36,657 nucleotides of DNA from a virus. The stretch is from IMG/VR virus record IMGVR_UViG_3300010885_002447, positions 1 through 36,657 of that record; one strand, written 5' to 3'. The stretch's first letter is position 1. Each line of letters opens with the position of its first letter. Of this stretch, positions 1 through 8,746 are shown piece after piece. Below the pieces are notes generated by a model that saw only the letters and a program-made list of their open reading frames with translations, was not told where the DNA came from and ran no database searches. Made by a program: the position numbers and the translations under genes.

Positions 1-64
1 CTGAATTTCTTACGAAAGAAGATGGGGGTAGGGGGGGTGTTTAAATGTATGCTAGACTACTATT
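1..64 (+). other. G-rich left end and leader of the terminase operon
   Basis: This non-coding edge holds two G-runs (24-28 and 31-37) and an ACGAAAGA element near position 12 that resembles the early-gene ribosome binding sites. A seven-codon open frame starts at 45 and ends at 68, overlapping the terminase start (ATG at 65); it could be a coupled leader peptide, MYARLLL. If the molecule is circular, the region sits between the HNH gene and the small terminase gene, where HK97-like phages often carry the packaging (cos) site. Neither the cos role nor the leader peptide is shown by the sequence alone. Confidence 0.25.
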
Positions 65-535
65 ATGAATAATAAAAAACCGCCTGAACTTCACATCATT
101 GATGGGACTAAAGGAGTCAATCAAGGACAACTCCTTCCTGAAAAAATTAAGCAGAGAATCCCTAAAGCAGATTGGCTAGACAATCCTGAGTCATGGGACA
201 TGGATGTTTTTGTAAAAGAAACTTCTGAGTTTTTGTATGAGGTTTACGGCATAGGATGCGATCAGGACAAACACTCGCTTGCATTACTAGCAGACACAAT
301 TGATATGTATGTTACCTGCAAGAAAAAAATTAAAGAATCGTCAATGGTATTAGTTACTAATGGTGGCAAGACTGCTATGCCTAATCCTTATGTAAGTATT
401 CTGCAGAAATGCTTACGAGATATATTTATGATTATGAATGAACTAGGGCTTACCGCTAGAAGCAGGCTAAACTCAAATAAAGTAGAGGCTGAATCTCCAG
501 TAGCCAAATTTCTTAAAGGACCATTTGCCCATTAA
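65..535 (+). CDS. terS: Terminase small subunit (P27-like)
   Basis: A 156-residue protein at the position expected for the DNA-recognition subunit of the packaging motor, three bases upstream of the large subunit. The N-terminus carries LHIIDGTKG, like the 'L..LxGT' start of P27-family small terminases. The second half has a helical segment with NPYVSILQKCLRDIFMIM followed by ELGLTARSRL, matching the typical 'NP....LN...R.L......LGLTP.SR.R' ending of that family. The start lacks a strong ribosome binding site; translation may be coupled to a tiny upstream frame at 45-68. The protein would bind the packaging site and direct the large subunit to cut concatemeric DNA. Family call fairly firm from motif and context. 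Confidence 0.85.
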   Translation: MNNKKPPELHIIDGTKGVNQGQLLPEKIKQRIPKADWLDNPESWDMDVFVKETSEFLYEVYGIGCDQDKHSLALLADTIDMYVTCKKKIKESSMVLVTNGGKTAMPNPYVSILQKCLRDIFMIMNELGLTARSRLNSNKVEAESPVAKFLKGPFAH

Positions 536-537
536 TT

Positions 538-2208
538 ATGAATAACTGGGAAGATGGAGTTTACTATGCACATGAGGTAGTTAAAGGCAACATTAATGTA
601 TGCCAAGATGTAAGGCTTGCTTGCCAACGCTTTATTAATCAAATAGAAAATAAAGAATGGGAATGGGTTTTTGACCACAGACCGCCACAACACATTCTTA
701 ATTTTGCATCTACACTTAAACACACAAAAGGTCCGCAGGCAGGCGAGCCTATAGTATTAGAGCCATTCCAAATTTTATTTCTATGTGCCGTATATGGCTT
801 TAGAAGTAAGAAAGATTTAGAGAAAAGAATGGTAACAGATGTAATACTATTCATTCCTCGCAAAGCAGGCAAATCTACTCTAACTGCAATCATAGCTTTG
901 TATGAAATATTATTTGGCGAGGCAGGACCTGAAGTATTTACGCTTGCTACAAATAGAGAGCAGGCAACTATAGTCTTTGATGCATCTAGAGGATTTATAG
1001 AAAATATGCCTACAGAATTATCAAACTTATATGTCTTAAATAAGTATGAGATAAAAAAGGTAGGCGATAGTCAATCAATATTTAAAGCTCTTTCTAGAGA
1101 TACTAAAAAAACAGGTGATGGTAAAAATCCATCATGTGTCATAGTAGATGAAGCCTCACAAATCTTAGACCGCAATGCAATAGAAGTATTACATTCAGGT
1201 ATGGTAGCTAGACAAAACCCATTGCGTATATATATTACAACCGCAAGCTTTACTAAAGAAACTAAGTTCCATGAGGATATGTCGCTATATCAAGCCATGT
1301 TACATGGCGAGGCTACAGACAATCCTAGGTGGTTTGGACTGTTATATGGGCTAGACCCTCAAGATGATTGGCGAGATCCTGCAACATGGGCTAAAGCCAA
1401 CCCAATGCATGGTATATCTGTATTTGAATCCGCTATTGTAGAAAGAGCGGAAATGGCTAAACACAAGCCTGCAAGCCTTAATGAATTTTTGTGCAAAACA
1501 TTAAATATATTTGTTAGTGCTAATAGTGCATGGTTAGACCGATCACATTGGGATGATCCGCAAACTATTATTACAGAAACAAGAGAACCTGAAGCCGTAT
1601 TTATGGGATTTGACTTAGCATCTACTCGTGACTTAAACGCAGTAGTAACTCTAAAGCGATATGGCGAAGATGACTATGAGGCAGAATTTAAATTCTTTTT
1701 GCCTGAAGAAGGGTTATCCCTAATACCTAAACATTACTCTGATATTTTTAGAACTGCCGTAAATAGCAAAATTTTAAAAATTACAGAAGGCAATGTAATG
1801 GACTATAACGAAGTGGCAGACTATATATTAGGGCAATATAAGATATATCCTAATTTAAAAGAGGTAGGATATGATGCCTACAATGCATCACTATTAGTTA
1901 GCCGTTTACATGAAGCAGGCTTGCCAGTAAAAAAAGTCGGTCAGGGTATGTCCGTATTAAACAATCCTAGCAAATACGCTGAAAGACTAATACTTCAAAA
2001 AAGTATTAAGCATGATGGCAATCCTTTTGTCGGTTGGCAACTAGGAAACTGCGAAGTGTATGAGGATGTAAACGGAAACATTAAAGTTCGTAAAAATGAA
2101 GCTGACAAATCTGCAAAAGTAGATGGTATTATTGCTTTAATTATTGCTTTGCATTGCTCTTTAGACAATCCTTTTGTATCATCAAGTTTTGGTTTTAGAA
2201 GTTTTTAG
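538..2208 (+). CDS. terL: Terminase large subunit
   Basis: A 556-residue ATPase-nuclease that pumps DNA into the prohead and cuts it. The N-terminal ATPase has a Walker A-like motif PRKAGKST (residues 107-114), a Walker B motif VIVDEA (201-206) and a coupling motif ITTAS (233-237). The C-terminal RNase H-like nuclease begins with MGFDLAST, with the first acidic residue at D359, and ends with a conserved acidic residue in KVDGIIALIIALH near residue 536. Length is normal for the Terminase_1/HK97 group. It lies directly behind terS and ahead of the portal gene, the usual order. Confidence 0.96.
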   Translation: MNNWEDGVYYAHEVVKGNINVCQDVRLACQRFINQIENKEWEWVFDHRPPQHILNFASTLKHTKGPQAGEPIVLEPFQILFLCAVYGFRSKKDLEKRMVTDVILFIPRKAGKSTLTAIIALYEILFGEAGPEVFTLATNREQATIVFDASRGFIENMPTELSNLYVLNKYEIKKVGDSQSIFKALSRDTKKTGDGKNPSCVIVDEASQILDRNAIEVLHSGMVARQNPLRIYITTASFTKETKFHEDMSLYQAMLHGEATDNPRWFGLLYGLDPQDDWRDPATWAKANPMHGISVFESAIVERAEMAKHKPASLNEFLCKTLNIFVSANSAWLDRSHWDDPQTIITETREPEAVFMGFDLASTRDLNAVVTLKRYGEDDYEAEFKFFLPEEGLSLIPKHYSDIFRTAVNSKILKITEGNVMDYNEVADYILGQYKIYPNLKEVGYDAYNASLLVSRLHEAGLPVKKVGQGMSVLNNPSKYAERLILQKSIKHDGNPFVGWQLGNCEVYEDVNGNIKVRKNEADKSAKVDGIIALIIALHCSLDNPFVSSSFGFRSF

Positions 2209-2238
2209 TATAAAATTTGTAAAAAGTAAGGAGTAATT

Positions 2239-3639
2239 ATGGGTATTTTAGATATTTTTAGAGGCAAAAAATCTCTACAAAAAGAGTCAAATACCCTATT
2301 TGGGCAGACACAACTTGGTAATAATGTTCTTTATCAAGGTCCACAAGGTCGCCAAACAGTATCACAACAACTATTATATGTAACAACTGGTAGCACAACA
2401 CAGGCAGGCAGACCTGTAGATATGACTGTGCTATCAAGGAATAGTACAGTTATTTCATGCGTAAACGCTAAAGCTAGGGCATTAGCTCAATTACCTAAAG
2501 AAGTAATGTATAAGTCTGATGATGGTACTTTTGTAAATGCTTTAGAAGCAACAGGCATAAACGCAAGAGATAAAGCAAAAGCTAAACAAGTATTAAATTT
2601 GCTATATCAGCCTAATAATTTTCAATCTAGCTATGAGTTTTGGTATCAATGGTCAATGTGGCAAGACTTAGCAGGAGAGTGTTTTACCTTATTTTGGAGA
2701 GCTAAACAAGATGATCCTACGCAAACCCCTATTGAGATGTATAACCTTGATGCCACTCTTATTACTGTTCAGCTTACTCCTACTCGTTATCCTTCCTATC
2801 GTCTTACTACTCCTACTTATGGATTTAATAAAGATGAGCCTCTCTCAGCCCATCAGGTCATGCACATCTCAGAATCAGCATGGCAAGGTAGTGCGGGATG
2901 GAACAAAGGCATATTGGCAACGGAACTCGTTGCACTAGATCAGGATATTGATTTATACGCTAACTATGTCATGCAAAATGGTGCTAAACCTAGTGGCTTA
3001 TTTAGGACTGAGCAAGTAATACCTGATGCTAAATATAAAGAAATTGCAGGCAGGCTAAAAGAAGCTTGGTCAAATATGACTAATTCTCGCAATAGCGACT
3101 ATAGCAAGCCCGGTCAAGGAATGCTATTAGATCAGGGCATGACCTTTGAAACTGTAGATATGCTAACTCTGCAAGACGCAGATTGTGCTAATTTAAAGCT
3201 ACAGACTATGAAGCGTATATGCGGATTGTTTGGTGTACCGCCTGCAATGATTGGCATTTCTGAGGGTAAATATAATAATACTCAAACAATGCTAGATGAG
3301 TTCTATAAAACAACTATGTATCCTACAGTTATTAACATAGAACAAAAGCTAAATCAGTCTTTATTTAAAGGATACCCAAATTTATGTATTAGATTTGATA
3401 CTAAGGAATTTTTAAAAGGAGCTCCGTTAGATCAAATGAATTTTGTAACTGCAGGAGTATCTAATGGCATACTTACGCAAAATGAGGCTAGAGAATATTT
3501 AAATATTCCTAAAATGTCAGGTGCAGATACTTTGCAGAGTAGCAGTAAACCACAAAATAATATTAGCGGAACATCACCTCAAGATACTGGGGGCGGTGGC
3601 GGTAATCAAACTAGAAGAATGAACATAGGGAGTACATAA
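2239..3639 (+). CDS. Portal protein (HK97 family)
   Basis: A 466-residue protein preceded by AAGGAG at good spacing. The family is recognisable from TVISCVNAKARALAQLP near the N-terminus, the WQDLAGECFTLFWR segment, the central helix-rich region and the QTMKRICGLFGVPPAMIGI motif around residues 325-345, followed by a helical ILTQNEAREYLNIP segment. The last 40 residues are low-complexity and polar (Ser, Asn, Gln, Gly), typical of portal tails. It would form the dodecameric ring at one capsid vertex through which DNA passes and to which the connector proteins bind. The stop codon overlaps the next start (TAATG). Confidence 0.95.
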   Translation: MGILDIFRGKKSLQKESNTLFGQTQLGNNVLYQGPQGRQTVSQQLLYVTTGSTTQAGRPVDMTVLSRNSTVISCVNAKARALAQLPKEVMYKSDDGTFVNALEATGINARDKAKAKQVLNLLYQPNNFQSSYEFWYQWSMWQDLAGECFTLFWRAKQDDPTQTPIEMYNLDATLITVQLTPTRYPSYRLTTPTYGFNKDEPLSAHQVMHISESAWQGSAGWNKGILATELVALDQDIDLYANYVMQNGAKPSGLFRTEQVIPDAKYKEIAGRLKEAWSNMTNSRNSDYSKPGQGMLLDQGMTFETVDMLTLQDADCANLKLQTMKRICGLFGVPPAMIGISEGKYNNTQTMLDEFYKTTMYPTVINIEQKLNQSLFKGYPNLCIRFDTKEFLKGAPLDQMNFVTAGVSNGILTQNEAREYLNIPKMSGADTLQSSSKPQNNISGTSPQDTGGGGGNQTRRMNIGST

Positions 3640-3842
3640 TGTTTTTAAAAGATTTAATAAACAAATGGACTTCCCAAATTAATACTTCTAGTGTTAAACT
3701 GCCTAAAAATGCTATAGAATCCCCTAAAATACAAGATAATAATCAAGCTATTTCTAACGGGGCAATAAATGAAAAATCTAATTCTAGTTTGCGAAGCGGA
3801 AGTAAAACTCGGTCAGTCAGCAGACGAAGCAAAAAATCCTAG
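3639..3842 (+). CDS. Small protein overlapping the protease start, unknown
   Basis: A 67-residue frame whose ATG overlaps the portal stop codon (TAATG) and which has AGGGAG upstream, so it is well placed for translation. Its product is polar and low in complexity, rich in Asn, Ser, Lys and, at the end, Arg; no domain is recognisable. The last 74 bases overlap the prohead protease gene in another frame. It may be a genuine small virion or assembly protein, or may serve mainly to carry ribosomes to the protease start, whose own ribosome binding site is weak. Confidence 0.45.
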   Translation: MFLKDLINKWTSQINTSSVKLPKNAIESPKIQDNNQAISNGAINEKSNSSLRSGSKTRSVSRRSKKS

Positions 3843-4557
3843 CGGAATGATTGAAGCCCGAGCAACAACTTGGGGTGCTAGAGAGGGTTCAGATGGTAGA
3901 AAATTTAACTATCAGCCCGAGGGTTTCTATGACTGGGCAGACGAATTTTCTAAAATGGGCAAGCCTATGCCTATGTTCCTAAACCATAATGATATGGGTA
4001 TGCCTATTGGCGAGTGGAGCGAAGTTATGTTTGATGAAGATGGCATGACTGCAAAAGGTCGTCTTTATCTTAATACTGTAAGCGGATCAGATGTTTACTC
4101 AATTTTAAAAGAATCTCCTAATATGTTTGGTGGAGTTTCTGTAGGTGCTTATGCAGATGAAGCACAAATGGTTGATGAAAATGGTGAGCCTTGTGATGAC
4201 GATAAAGAAGGTTATTTTCAAATTACTAAAGGCGGTTTGCGTGAAATATCTGTAGTTATGTATCCTAATAATCCTGAAGCTAATATTCAAAAATTAGAAT
4301 ATTTTGATGCAGAAGGACACGCTAATCCCCGATTAATCGAAAAAGTCTTGCGTGAAGCAGGGCTTTCCCGAAAAGATGCGACCACCGCATCTTCAGTCCT
4401 CAAGAAAATTTTAGAACAGCGTGATGCTGATAAGATTATTACTGAGGTAGCCCCTATTCAGAGTGAGCCTGAAGCGGTGGTCAATGAAGCTGATGCAATT
4501 CTTAAAGCGTTAGAAGAAAGAGAATTGTTAAAAGCATTATCTAAACGCATCAAATAA
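3769..4557 (+). CDS. Prohead protease (HK97 family, U35-type)
   Basis: A 262-residue serine protease that matures the capsid by removing the scaffold-like delta domain of the capsid protein. Catalytic residues are visible: His73 in FLNHND and Ser124 in GGVSVGA, with Glu159 in GLREISVVMYPNNPEA as the likely third member. The C-terminal part (about 188-262) carries PRLIEKVLREAGLSRKDA, a motif often seen at the end of phage proteases, then an acidic helical tail that may be a self-cleaved scaffold portion. The start at 3769 lies inside the preceding small gene. It sits immediately upstream of the capsid genes. Confidence 0.93.
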   Translation: MKNLILVCEAEVKLGQSADEAKNPSGMIEARATTWGAREGSDGRKFNYQPEGFYDWADEFSKMGKPMPMFLNHNDMGMPIGEWSEVMFDEDGMTAKGRLYLNTVSGSDVYSILKESPNMFGGVSVGAYADEAQMVDENGEPCDDDKEGYFQITKGGLREISVVMYPNNPEANIQKLEYFDAEGHANPRLIEKVLREAGLSRKDATTASSVLKKILEQRDADKIITEVAPIQSEPEAVVNEADAILKALEERELLKALSKRIK

Positions 4558-4567
4558 GGAGCATGAA

Positions 4568-5920
4568 ATGAAAGAAATTATTGAAAAATTAGACACAATT
4601 GAAGCACAGCAAGTTGCTAAGATTGACGAAGTAAAAGCAGAAGTTGCTACTTCCCTTGAGGCAGTAAAGGCAGAAATGTCTGAAAAAGTTGCTACTTTAG
4701 AAGCCAAAATTTCTGAAGTGCAAGCACCTGCCGTTATTAAGACTTACAAGTCTTTAACTCAAGAACTAAATCGTTCTGTAAAAGAGCAGTTGCGTGACTT
4801 TGTTAAAAACGATAGTCGTGTAGAAAAAGAAGTCAAAGTATTTGAATCAGTAGATCAATACGATGCCTACATGAAAGAAGCATCTGACCTTGGAAATCCT
4901 GCAGGTTATGGCTCTGGCTACAATGTCGGTGGTCGTACTGGTTACGATCCTGTGTTTGTTTCTTTGCGTCAAACCAACCCTTTGCGTGGTGTAAGCCGTT
5001 CTGTTGCTACTGATGGTTCTGCTTATCAATTCCGTGCAAAAACAGGTAACGCAGGTGCAATGTGGGGTTATGCAATTAATAACAACACTTCTAGCGGTCC
5101 AAACCCAACAACCCAAAACACAAACATTTGGCAGTTGGTTTTAAAAGACTTAAATACGCAATTCCCTGTTCGTACTGCAACCCTTGATGACATTGATGGT
5201 TTGGAAGGCAACATTGTTTCAGACATGATGGCTGAATTTGGTCAAGCAGAAGGTCAGTCAATGATTCTTAACGATGACCAAACTAATAGTCCAAATACCT
5301 ATGGTGGAACTAATGGTTTGCGTGGCTTAAACCAATATGGCTTTAAAGGTGCTTTTACTAATGGCGGTGTAACTCCTGCTTTATATGGTACAAGCGGTGT
5401 TGCAACAACTGATGGTCTGTCAAGAATTACAACCTATGACCAAATTACAAGCAATGGCACAAGCACAACTAACAATCAAATTACATATAAAGATGTAATT
5501 AACTTTATTTATGCTTTGCCTAACCAATACTGGACTGAGTCTGCTAAGTTCATGATTAATCCTATTCAGTTACAAGCAATTCGTGGATTAACAGATGATC
5601 AAAAGCGACCAATTTATGTTGATGGTTTGGCTCGCAACGATGGCATTGTAGGTCAGTTACTTGGCTTTGATGTTGTTGTTAATAAGTATGTTGATGGTCC
5701 TCTTGACATTGGTACATCTCCAAAAGAAGATTTGTTCCCAATGTTCTTTGGTGATTTCCAAAAAGGTCATTGCATTGTTGATCGTTTAAATATGATTTTG
5801 CGTAGATACGATCAAACGCAACCTGGATTCATCACTTTCTATGGTGAAAAGCGTTTAGCATCTTCTGTAGTTGATCCTTTTGCTTTAGTAGCTTATCGTT
5901 CTACTACTACTGCAGACTAA
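4568..5920 (+). CDS. Major capsid protein 1 (HK97 fold)
   Basis: A 450-residue protein with a strong ribosome binding site (AAGGAGC). Residues 1 to about 55 form a charged coiled coil, and the charged region to about 110 is the likely delta (scaffolding) domain removed by the protease. The mature part begins near GSGYNVGGRTGYDPVF and carries typical HK97-fold features: PVRTATLDDIDGLEGNIV (E-loop/spine region), NDDQTNSPNTYGGTNGLRGL, ALPNQYWTES, and the P-loop/A-domain end IVDRLNMILRRYDQTQPG. A strong terminator lies just after the stop codon, consistent with a high-level transcript ending here. A paralogue follows. Confidence 0.95.
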   Translation: MKEIIEKLDTIEAQQVAKIDEVKAEVATSLEAVKAEMSEKVATLEAKISEVQAPAVIKTYKSLTQELNRSVKEQLRDFVKNDSRVEKEVKVFESVDQYDAYMKEASDLGNPAGYGSGYNVGGRTGYDPVFVSLRQTNPLRGVSRSVATDGSAYQFRAKTGNAGAMWGYAINNNTSSGPNPTTQNTNIWQLVLKDLNTQFPVRTATLDDIDGLEGNIVSDMMAEFGQAEGQSMILNDDQTNSPNTYGGTNGLRGLNQYGFKGAFTNGGVTPALYGTSGVATTDGLSRITTYDQITSNGTSTTNNQITYKDVINFIYALPNQYWTESAKFMINPIQLQAIRGLTDDQKRPIYVDGLARNDGIVGQLLGFDVVVNKYVDGPLDIGTSPKEDLFPMFFGDFQKGHCIVDRLNMILRRYDQTQPGFITFYGEKRLASSVVDPFALVAYRSTTTAD

Positions 5921-5950
5921 AGGTTAGGGGCGAAAGCCCCTGCCTTTTTT
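5919..5950 (+). terminator. Rho-independent terminator between the two capsid genes
   Basis: An inner stem AGGGGC/GCCCCT (5926-5931 with 5936-5941) is closed by a GAAA tetraloop. It is extended by an outer pairing AAAGG/CCTTT (5919-5923 with 5943-5947) and leads straight into a run of six T (5945-5950). This is a textbook intrinsic terminator, overlapping the stop codon of the first capsid gene. Read-through would set the ratio of downstream to upstream transcripts. Confidence 0.88.
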
Positions 5951-5961
5951 AAAGGATATAT

Positions 5962-7287
5962 ATGCCAAAACCAACACAAGGAATGAAAGAAGAAGCCCGA
6001 AAAGGATTAGAGTGGCGAAAAGAATTTCGTAGGGGTGGAACTGAAGTAGGTGTTGCAAGGGCAAGAGATATTATTAATGGTTCAGATTTTGGCAGAGATA
6101 CTATCGGCAGAATGGTTAGTTACTTTGCAAGACATGAAGTAGATAAAAAAGCAGAAGGATTTAAACAGGGTGAAGATGGCTTTCCAAGTGCAGGTCGGAT
6201 AGCTTGGGCTTTATGGGGCGGTGATGCAGGTAAATCTTGGGCGGAAAAGGAATTAGCAAAGATGGAAAATACAATTATTTTAAATGCTATTAAAGAAGCA
6301 TTGCAAAATGGTGAGGCTACTGTAAACCTAAGAGAAGCATCAGCTTTAACAGGTTCAGGTTATGATATTGGTGGTCGCACTATTTATGACGAAGCTTTTG
6401 CATCATTGCGTTTAGGAAATCCTATTCGTAAATATGCAAGACAAATTTCAACTATAGGATCAGCAGAGGCGTTTGTAGCTAAAACTGGTAATGCGACTAA
6501 TCCTACAAATCCTTGGGGCTACACTTTTACTGCTAATGTGGGAACACCGCCTTTAAATACTTGCTATTGGCAAATTCCTACAAAGGTCATTACTGCACAA
6601 ATTCCTGTAAGAACTGCAGTATTAGATGATATTAATAATCTTGATGGCTCTATTGTTATGGACTTGGCTCTTGAGTTTGCACAACAAGAATCATTATCTA
6701 TGATGTTTAATGACGATCAAGCAGGATCAACCACTACAACTACTGGTGGGACATTTGGATTGCGTGGTTTAAATTATTATCCAAGTGGTGCATCTGCATC
6801 TTTTGGTAATAATGGCTCTGCTTTAACTGATGGTTTACATACTATATTGACAGTAGATCAAGTAGGTGCATCTATAGATTACAACGACATTACTGCTTTA
6901 GCATCTGCATTGCCTGCTCAATATTGGAACTATGATACAACTTGTTGGATGATGCATCCAAGCACTATTGAATCGTTGCGTGAATTAACTGCTACTGGTG
7001 GTATGCCTGTATTCCTTGAAGTTGGCAACGCTAATGGTTCTGCCGTAGGCAATATATTTGGTCATGAAGTTATTCCTAATCCATACATGGATGAAGTAGG
7101 ATCAGGAAAGTTTCCAGTTTATCTTGCTGATTGGTCAAGATTTGTAACTATTGCCGATAGAGAAGAATTTACTGTTAAAAGATTTGAGCAAACACAAGCA
7201 GGATTTGTAACTCTTTTTGCTGAAAAAAGGGTAGTAAGCACAGTTTGGGATGTGTTTGCAGGAGTTCGCTTAACTTACAATCCATAA
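5962..7287 (+). CDS. Second HK97-fold capsid protein with an unusual N-terminal domain
   Basis: A 441-residue paralogue of the preceding capsid protein. From about residue 130 it aligns throughout: GSGYDIGGRTIYDEAF, PVRTAVLDDINNLDGSIV, NDDQAGS..., FGLRGLNYY, SALPAQYW, KRFEQTQAGFVTLFAEKRVVS. The N-terminus differs: residues 1-100 hold GLEWRKEFRRGGTEVGVARARD, RMVSYFARHEVDKK and PSAGRIAWALWGGDAGKSWA, a conserved module I recognise from various phage head-region proteins but whose function I do not know. Only about 30 residues lie between it and the capsid fold, so the long delta domain is missing. AAAGG lies six bases before the ATG. It is separated from gene 1 by a terminator, suggesting lower expression and a minor capsid role (inference). 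Confidence 0.85.
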   Translation: MPKPTQGMKEEARKGLEWRKEFRRGGTEVGVARARDIINGSDFGRDTIGRMVSYFARHEVDKKAEGFKQGEDGFPSAGRIAWALWGGDAGKSWAEKELAKMENTIILNAIKEALQNGEATVNLREASALTGSGYDIGGRTIYDEAFASLRLGNPIRKYARQISTIGSAEAFVAKTGNATNPTNPWGYTFTANVGTPPLNTCYWQIPTKVITAQIPVRTAVLDDINNLDGSIVMDLALEFAQQESLSMMFNDDQAGSTTTTTGGTFGLRGLNYYPSGASASFGNNGSALTDGLHTILTVDQVGASIDYNDITALASALPAQYWNYDTTCWMMHPSTIESLRELTATGGMPVFLEVGNANGSAVGNIFGHEVIPNPYMDEVGSGKFPVYLADWSRFVTIADREEFTVKRFEQTQAGFVTLFAEKRVVSTVWDVFAGVRLTYNP

Positions 7288-7296
7288 AGGTTTTGT

Positions 7297-7962
7297 ATGC
7301 CAAGTCAAATGACAAGTGGTTCTTTTTATGGGATGCCAAGGAATCCGTTTAGTTATGAAAAGGTAGAGCAGATAAGCCGAGATATAACATCATCTTGGCT
7401 TACTCTTGAAGAAATAACTCAGCAATTAAATTTGTTTCAAGACGAAAGTCAGGATACTTATTTATCAGGGCTTGAATTAGCGACCCGTATGGCGATTGAG
7501 GACTATTTGGGTATGTCTATATTCCCAATTACCTATAAGGCTTACTATGGGGCTACAAACAACGCTATGGGTATGCAGACTGCCTATGATTTACCTGAAG
7601 TATCACAGGGATTTAGGGGGCAATGCGGAAATGTAATAAATTTCGTAGCCTATTACAATGCAGACAATCCGCCTACTTTAACTACTGTTAGCTCTACTGA
7701 ATACTATTATGATCCTAGTGCTAATCGTGTAATAGTTAATTCATTTCCTAACGATATAAGCACAACTATTGCAAATCCTATAGTTATTACATGGCAGACT
7801 AGGGTTAATCCTTTATCTGCTTATCCAGTAATTAAACAAGCAGGATTATTGCTTTTAACGCATTTATATAACAATCGTAGCAATACAACTGATGGCATTA
7901 AACATGACATACCTTTTGGTGTTGCTCAACTTTTAAGACCTTACAAACCATTGGTGATGTAA
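7297..7962 (+). CDS. Head-tail connector (gp6-like adaptor)
   Basis: A 221-residue protein right after the capsid genes. It contains WLTLEEITQQLNLFQDESQ and TYLSGLELATRMAIEDYLG, resembling the 'sleeevK..l.i......D.ll..li..A...ie...gr' pattern of HK97 gp6-type connectors. The following beta-rich part and the C-terminal helical segment (YPVIKQAGLLLLTHLYNNRS) also fit. It would form the ring attached below the portal. AAAGG precedes the start. Assigned from motif and gene order. Confidence 0.75.
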   Translation: MPSQMTSGSFYGMPRNPFSYEKVEQISRDITSSWLTLEEITQQLNLFQDESQDTYLSGLELATRMAIEDYLGMSIFPITYKAYYGATNNAMGMQTAYDLPEVSQGFRGQCGNVINFVAYYNADNPPTLTTVSSTEYYYDPSANRVIVNSFPNDISTTIANPIVITWQTRVNPLSAYPVIKQAGLLLLTHLYNNRSNTTDGIKHDIPFGVAQLLRPYKPLVM

Positions 7963-8307
7963 ATGTCTATTGCTCGTTATGAAAATATAATAGTTAATAA
8001 TGTTACTAATGGCATTGACGATTTAGGTCAATATACGACTACTATTACAGAATGGTTTAAGACAAGAGCAGTAGTATCAGATGTAACCAATAGTTTAAGA
8101 ATTTCAGAACGCTATAGGGTTTATCAGGATCTTGTTAATCTAAAATTAAACTATACCCCTTGGGTAAAGCAGATGGTAGACAATCAAGAGTTATTTAGTA
8201 TTACATGGCGAGAGCAGGAATGGCGAATTACAGACTGTCGTGAAGCTAATGACCGCATGAGTGTTACATTCCTTTGCTATTACAACCAACCTAATACTCC
8301 TGTATGA
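7963..8307 (+). CDS. Head closure protein (gp16/HK97 gp7-like)
   Basis: A 114-residue, mostly beta protein starting directly after the connector stop codon. Its pattern of an N-terminal strand, a DDLGQYTTTITEWFKTRAVV segment and a C-terminal FSITWREQEWRITDCREAND region resembles head-tail joining proteins of the Phage_H_T_join type. Size and position, between connector and tail terminator, support the role of sealing the head after packaging. It overlaps the next gene by four bases (ATGA). Confidence 0.65.
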   Translation: MSIARYENIIVNNVTNGIDDLGQYTTTITEWFKTRAVVSDVTNSLRISERYRVYQDLVNLKLNYTPWVKQMVDNQELFSITWREQEWRITDCREANDRMSVTFLCYYNQPNTPV

Positions 8308-8726
8308 CAACTCAATTAAATCCTGTAGATTATGCACAAAGCATTCAATACCAATTAGCAGGTATTGTTAATCCTGTGCCTGTCTATGCTTTGTTTAATA
8401 GAAACTATGCTAACCAAGAAAAGTTTTTGACATGGCAATTAAGGGATGTTCATCAACCTGTCTATACAGGACAAACACAAAGCAATAAGGGTATAGACAC
8501 TCCAATATTTCAAGTATCTGTGTTTGCTCAAGATATGTCTGACTCTTTTAATCTGAGTAATGATATATTACAATCACTTCATGGTTATTCAGGAATGTTT
8601 GGTAATCCAAGCACTTCTGGGTTTTGGGTATCAAAAATAGATGCCTATTGGTTATACAATAGTTATGATAATGAATTAGGATTGCATCAAGTATTTATGG
8701 ATTGCACTCTGTATGTTCCTGCATAA
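8304..8726 (+). CDS. Tail terminator-like protein (DUF3168-type position)
   Basis: A 140-residue protein overlapping the head closure gene by four bases. PVYALFNRNYANQEKFLTWQLRD at the N-terminal half, PIFQVSVFAQDMSDSFNLSNDIL in the middle and a strand-rich end fit the alternating helix-strand layout of tail terminators such as lambda gpU and DUF3168 proteins. It lies just before the tail tube gene, as expected for a protein capping the tube. The similarity is by pattern and context only. Confidence 0.6.
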   Translation: MTTQLNPVDYAQSIQYQLAGIVNPVPVYALFNRNYANQEKFLTWQLRDVHQPVYTGQTQSNKGIDTPIFQVSVFAQDMSDSFNLSNDILQSLHGYSGMFGNPSTSGFWVSKIDAYWLYNSYDNELGLHQVFMDCTLYVPA

Positions 8727-8746
8727 GATAAGATTTATTAACTTAC

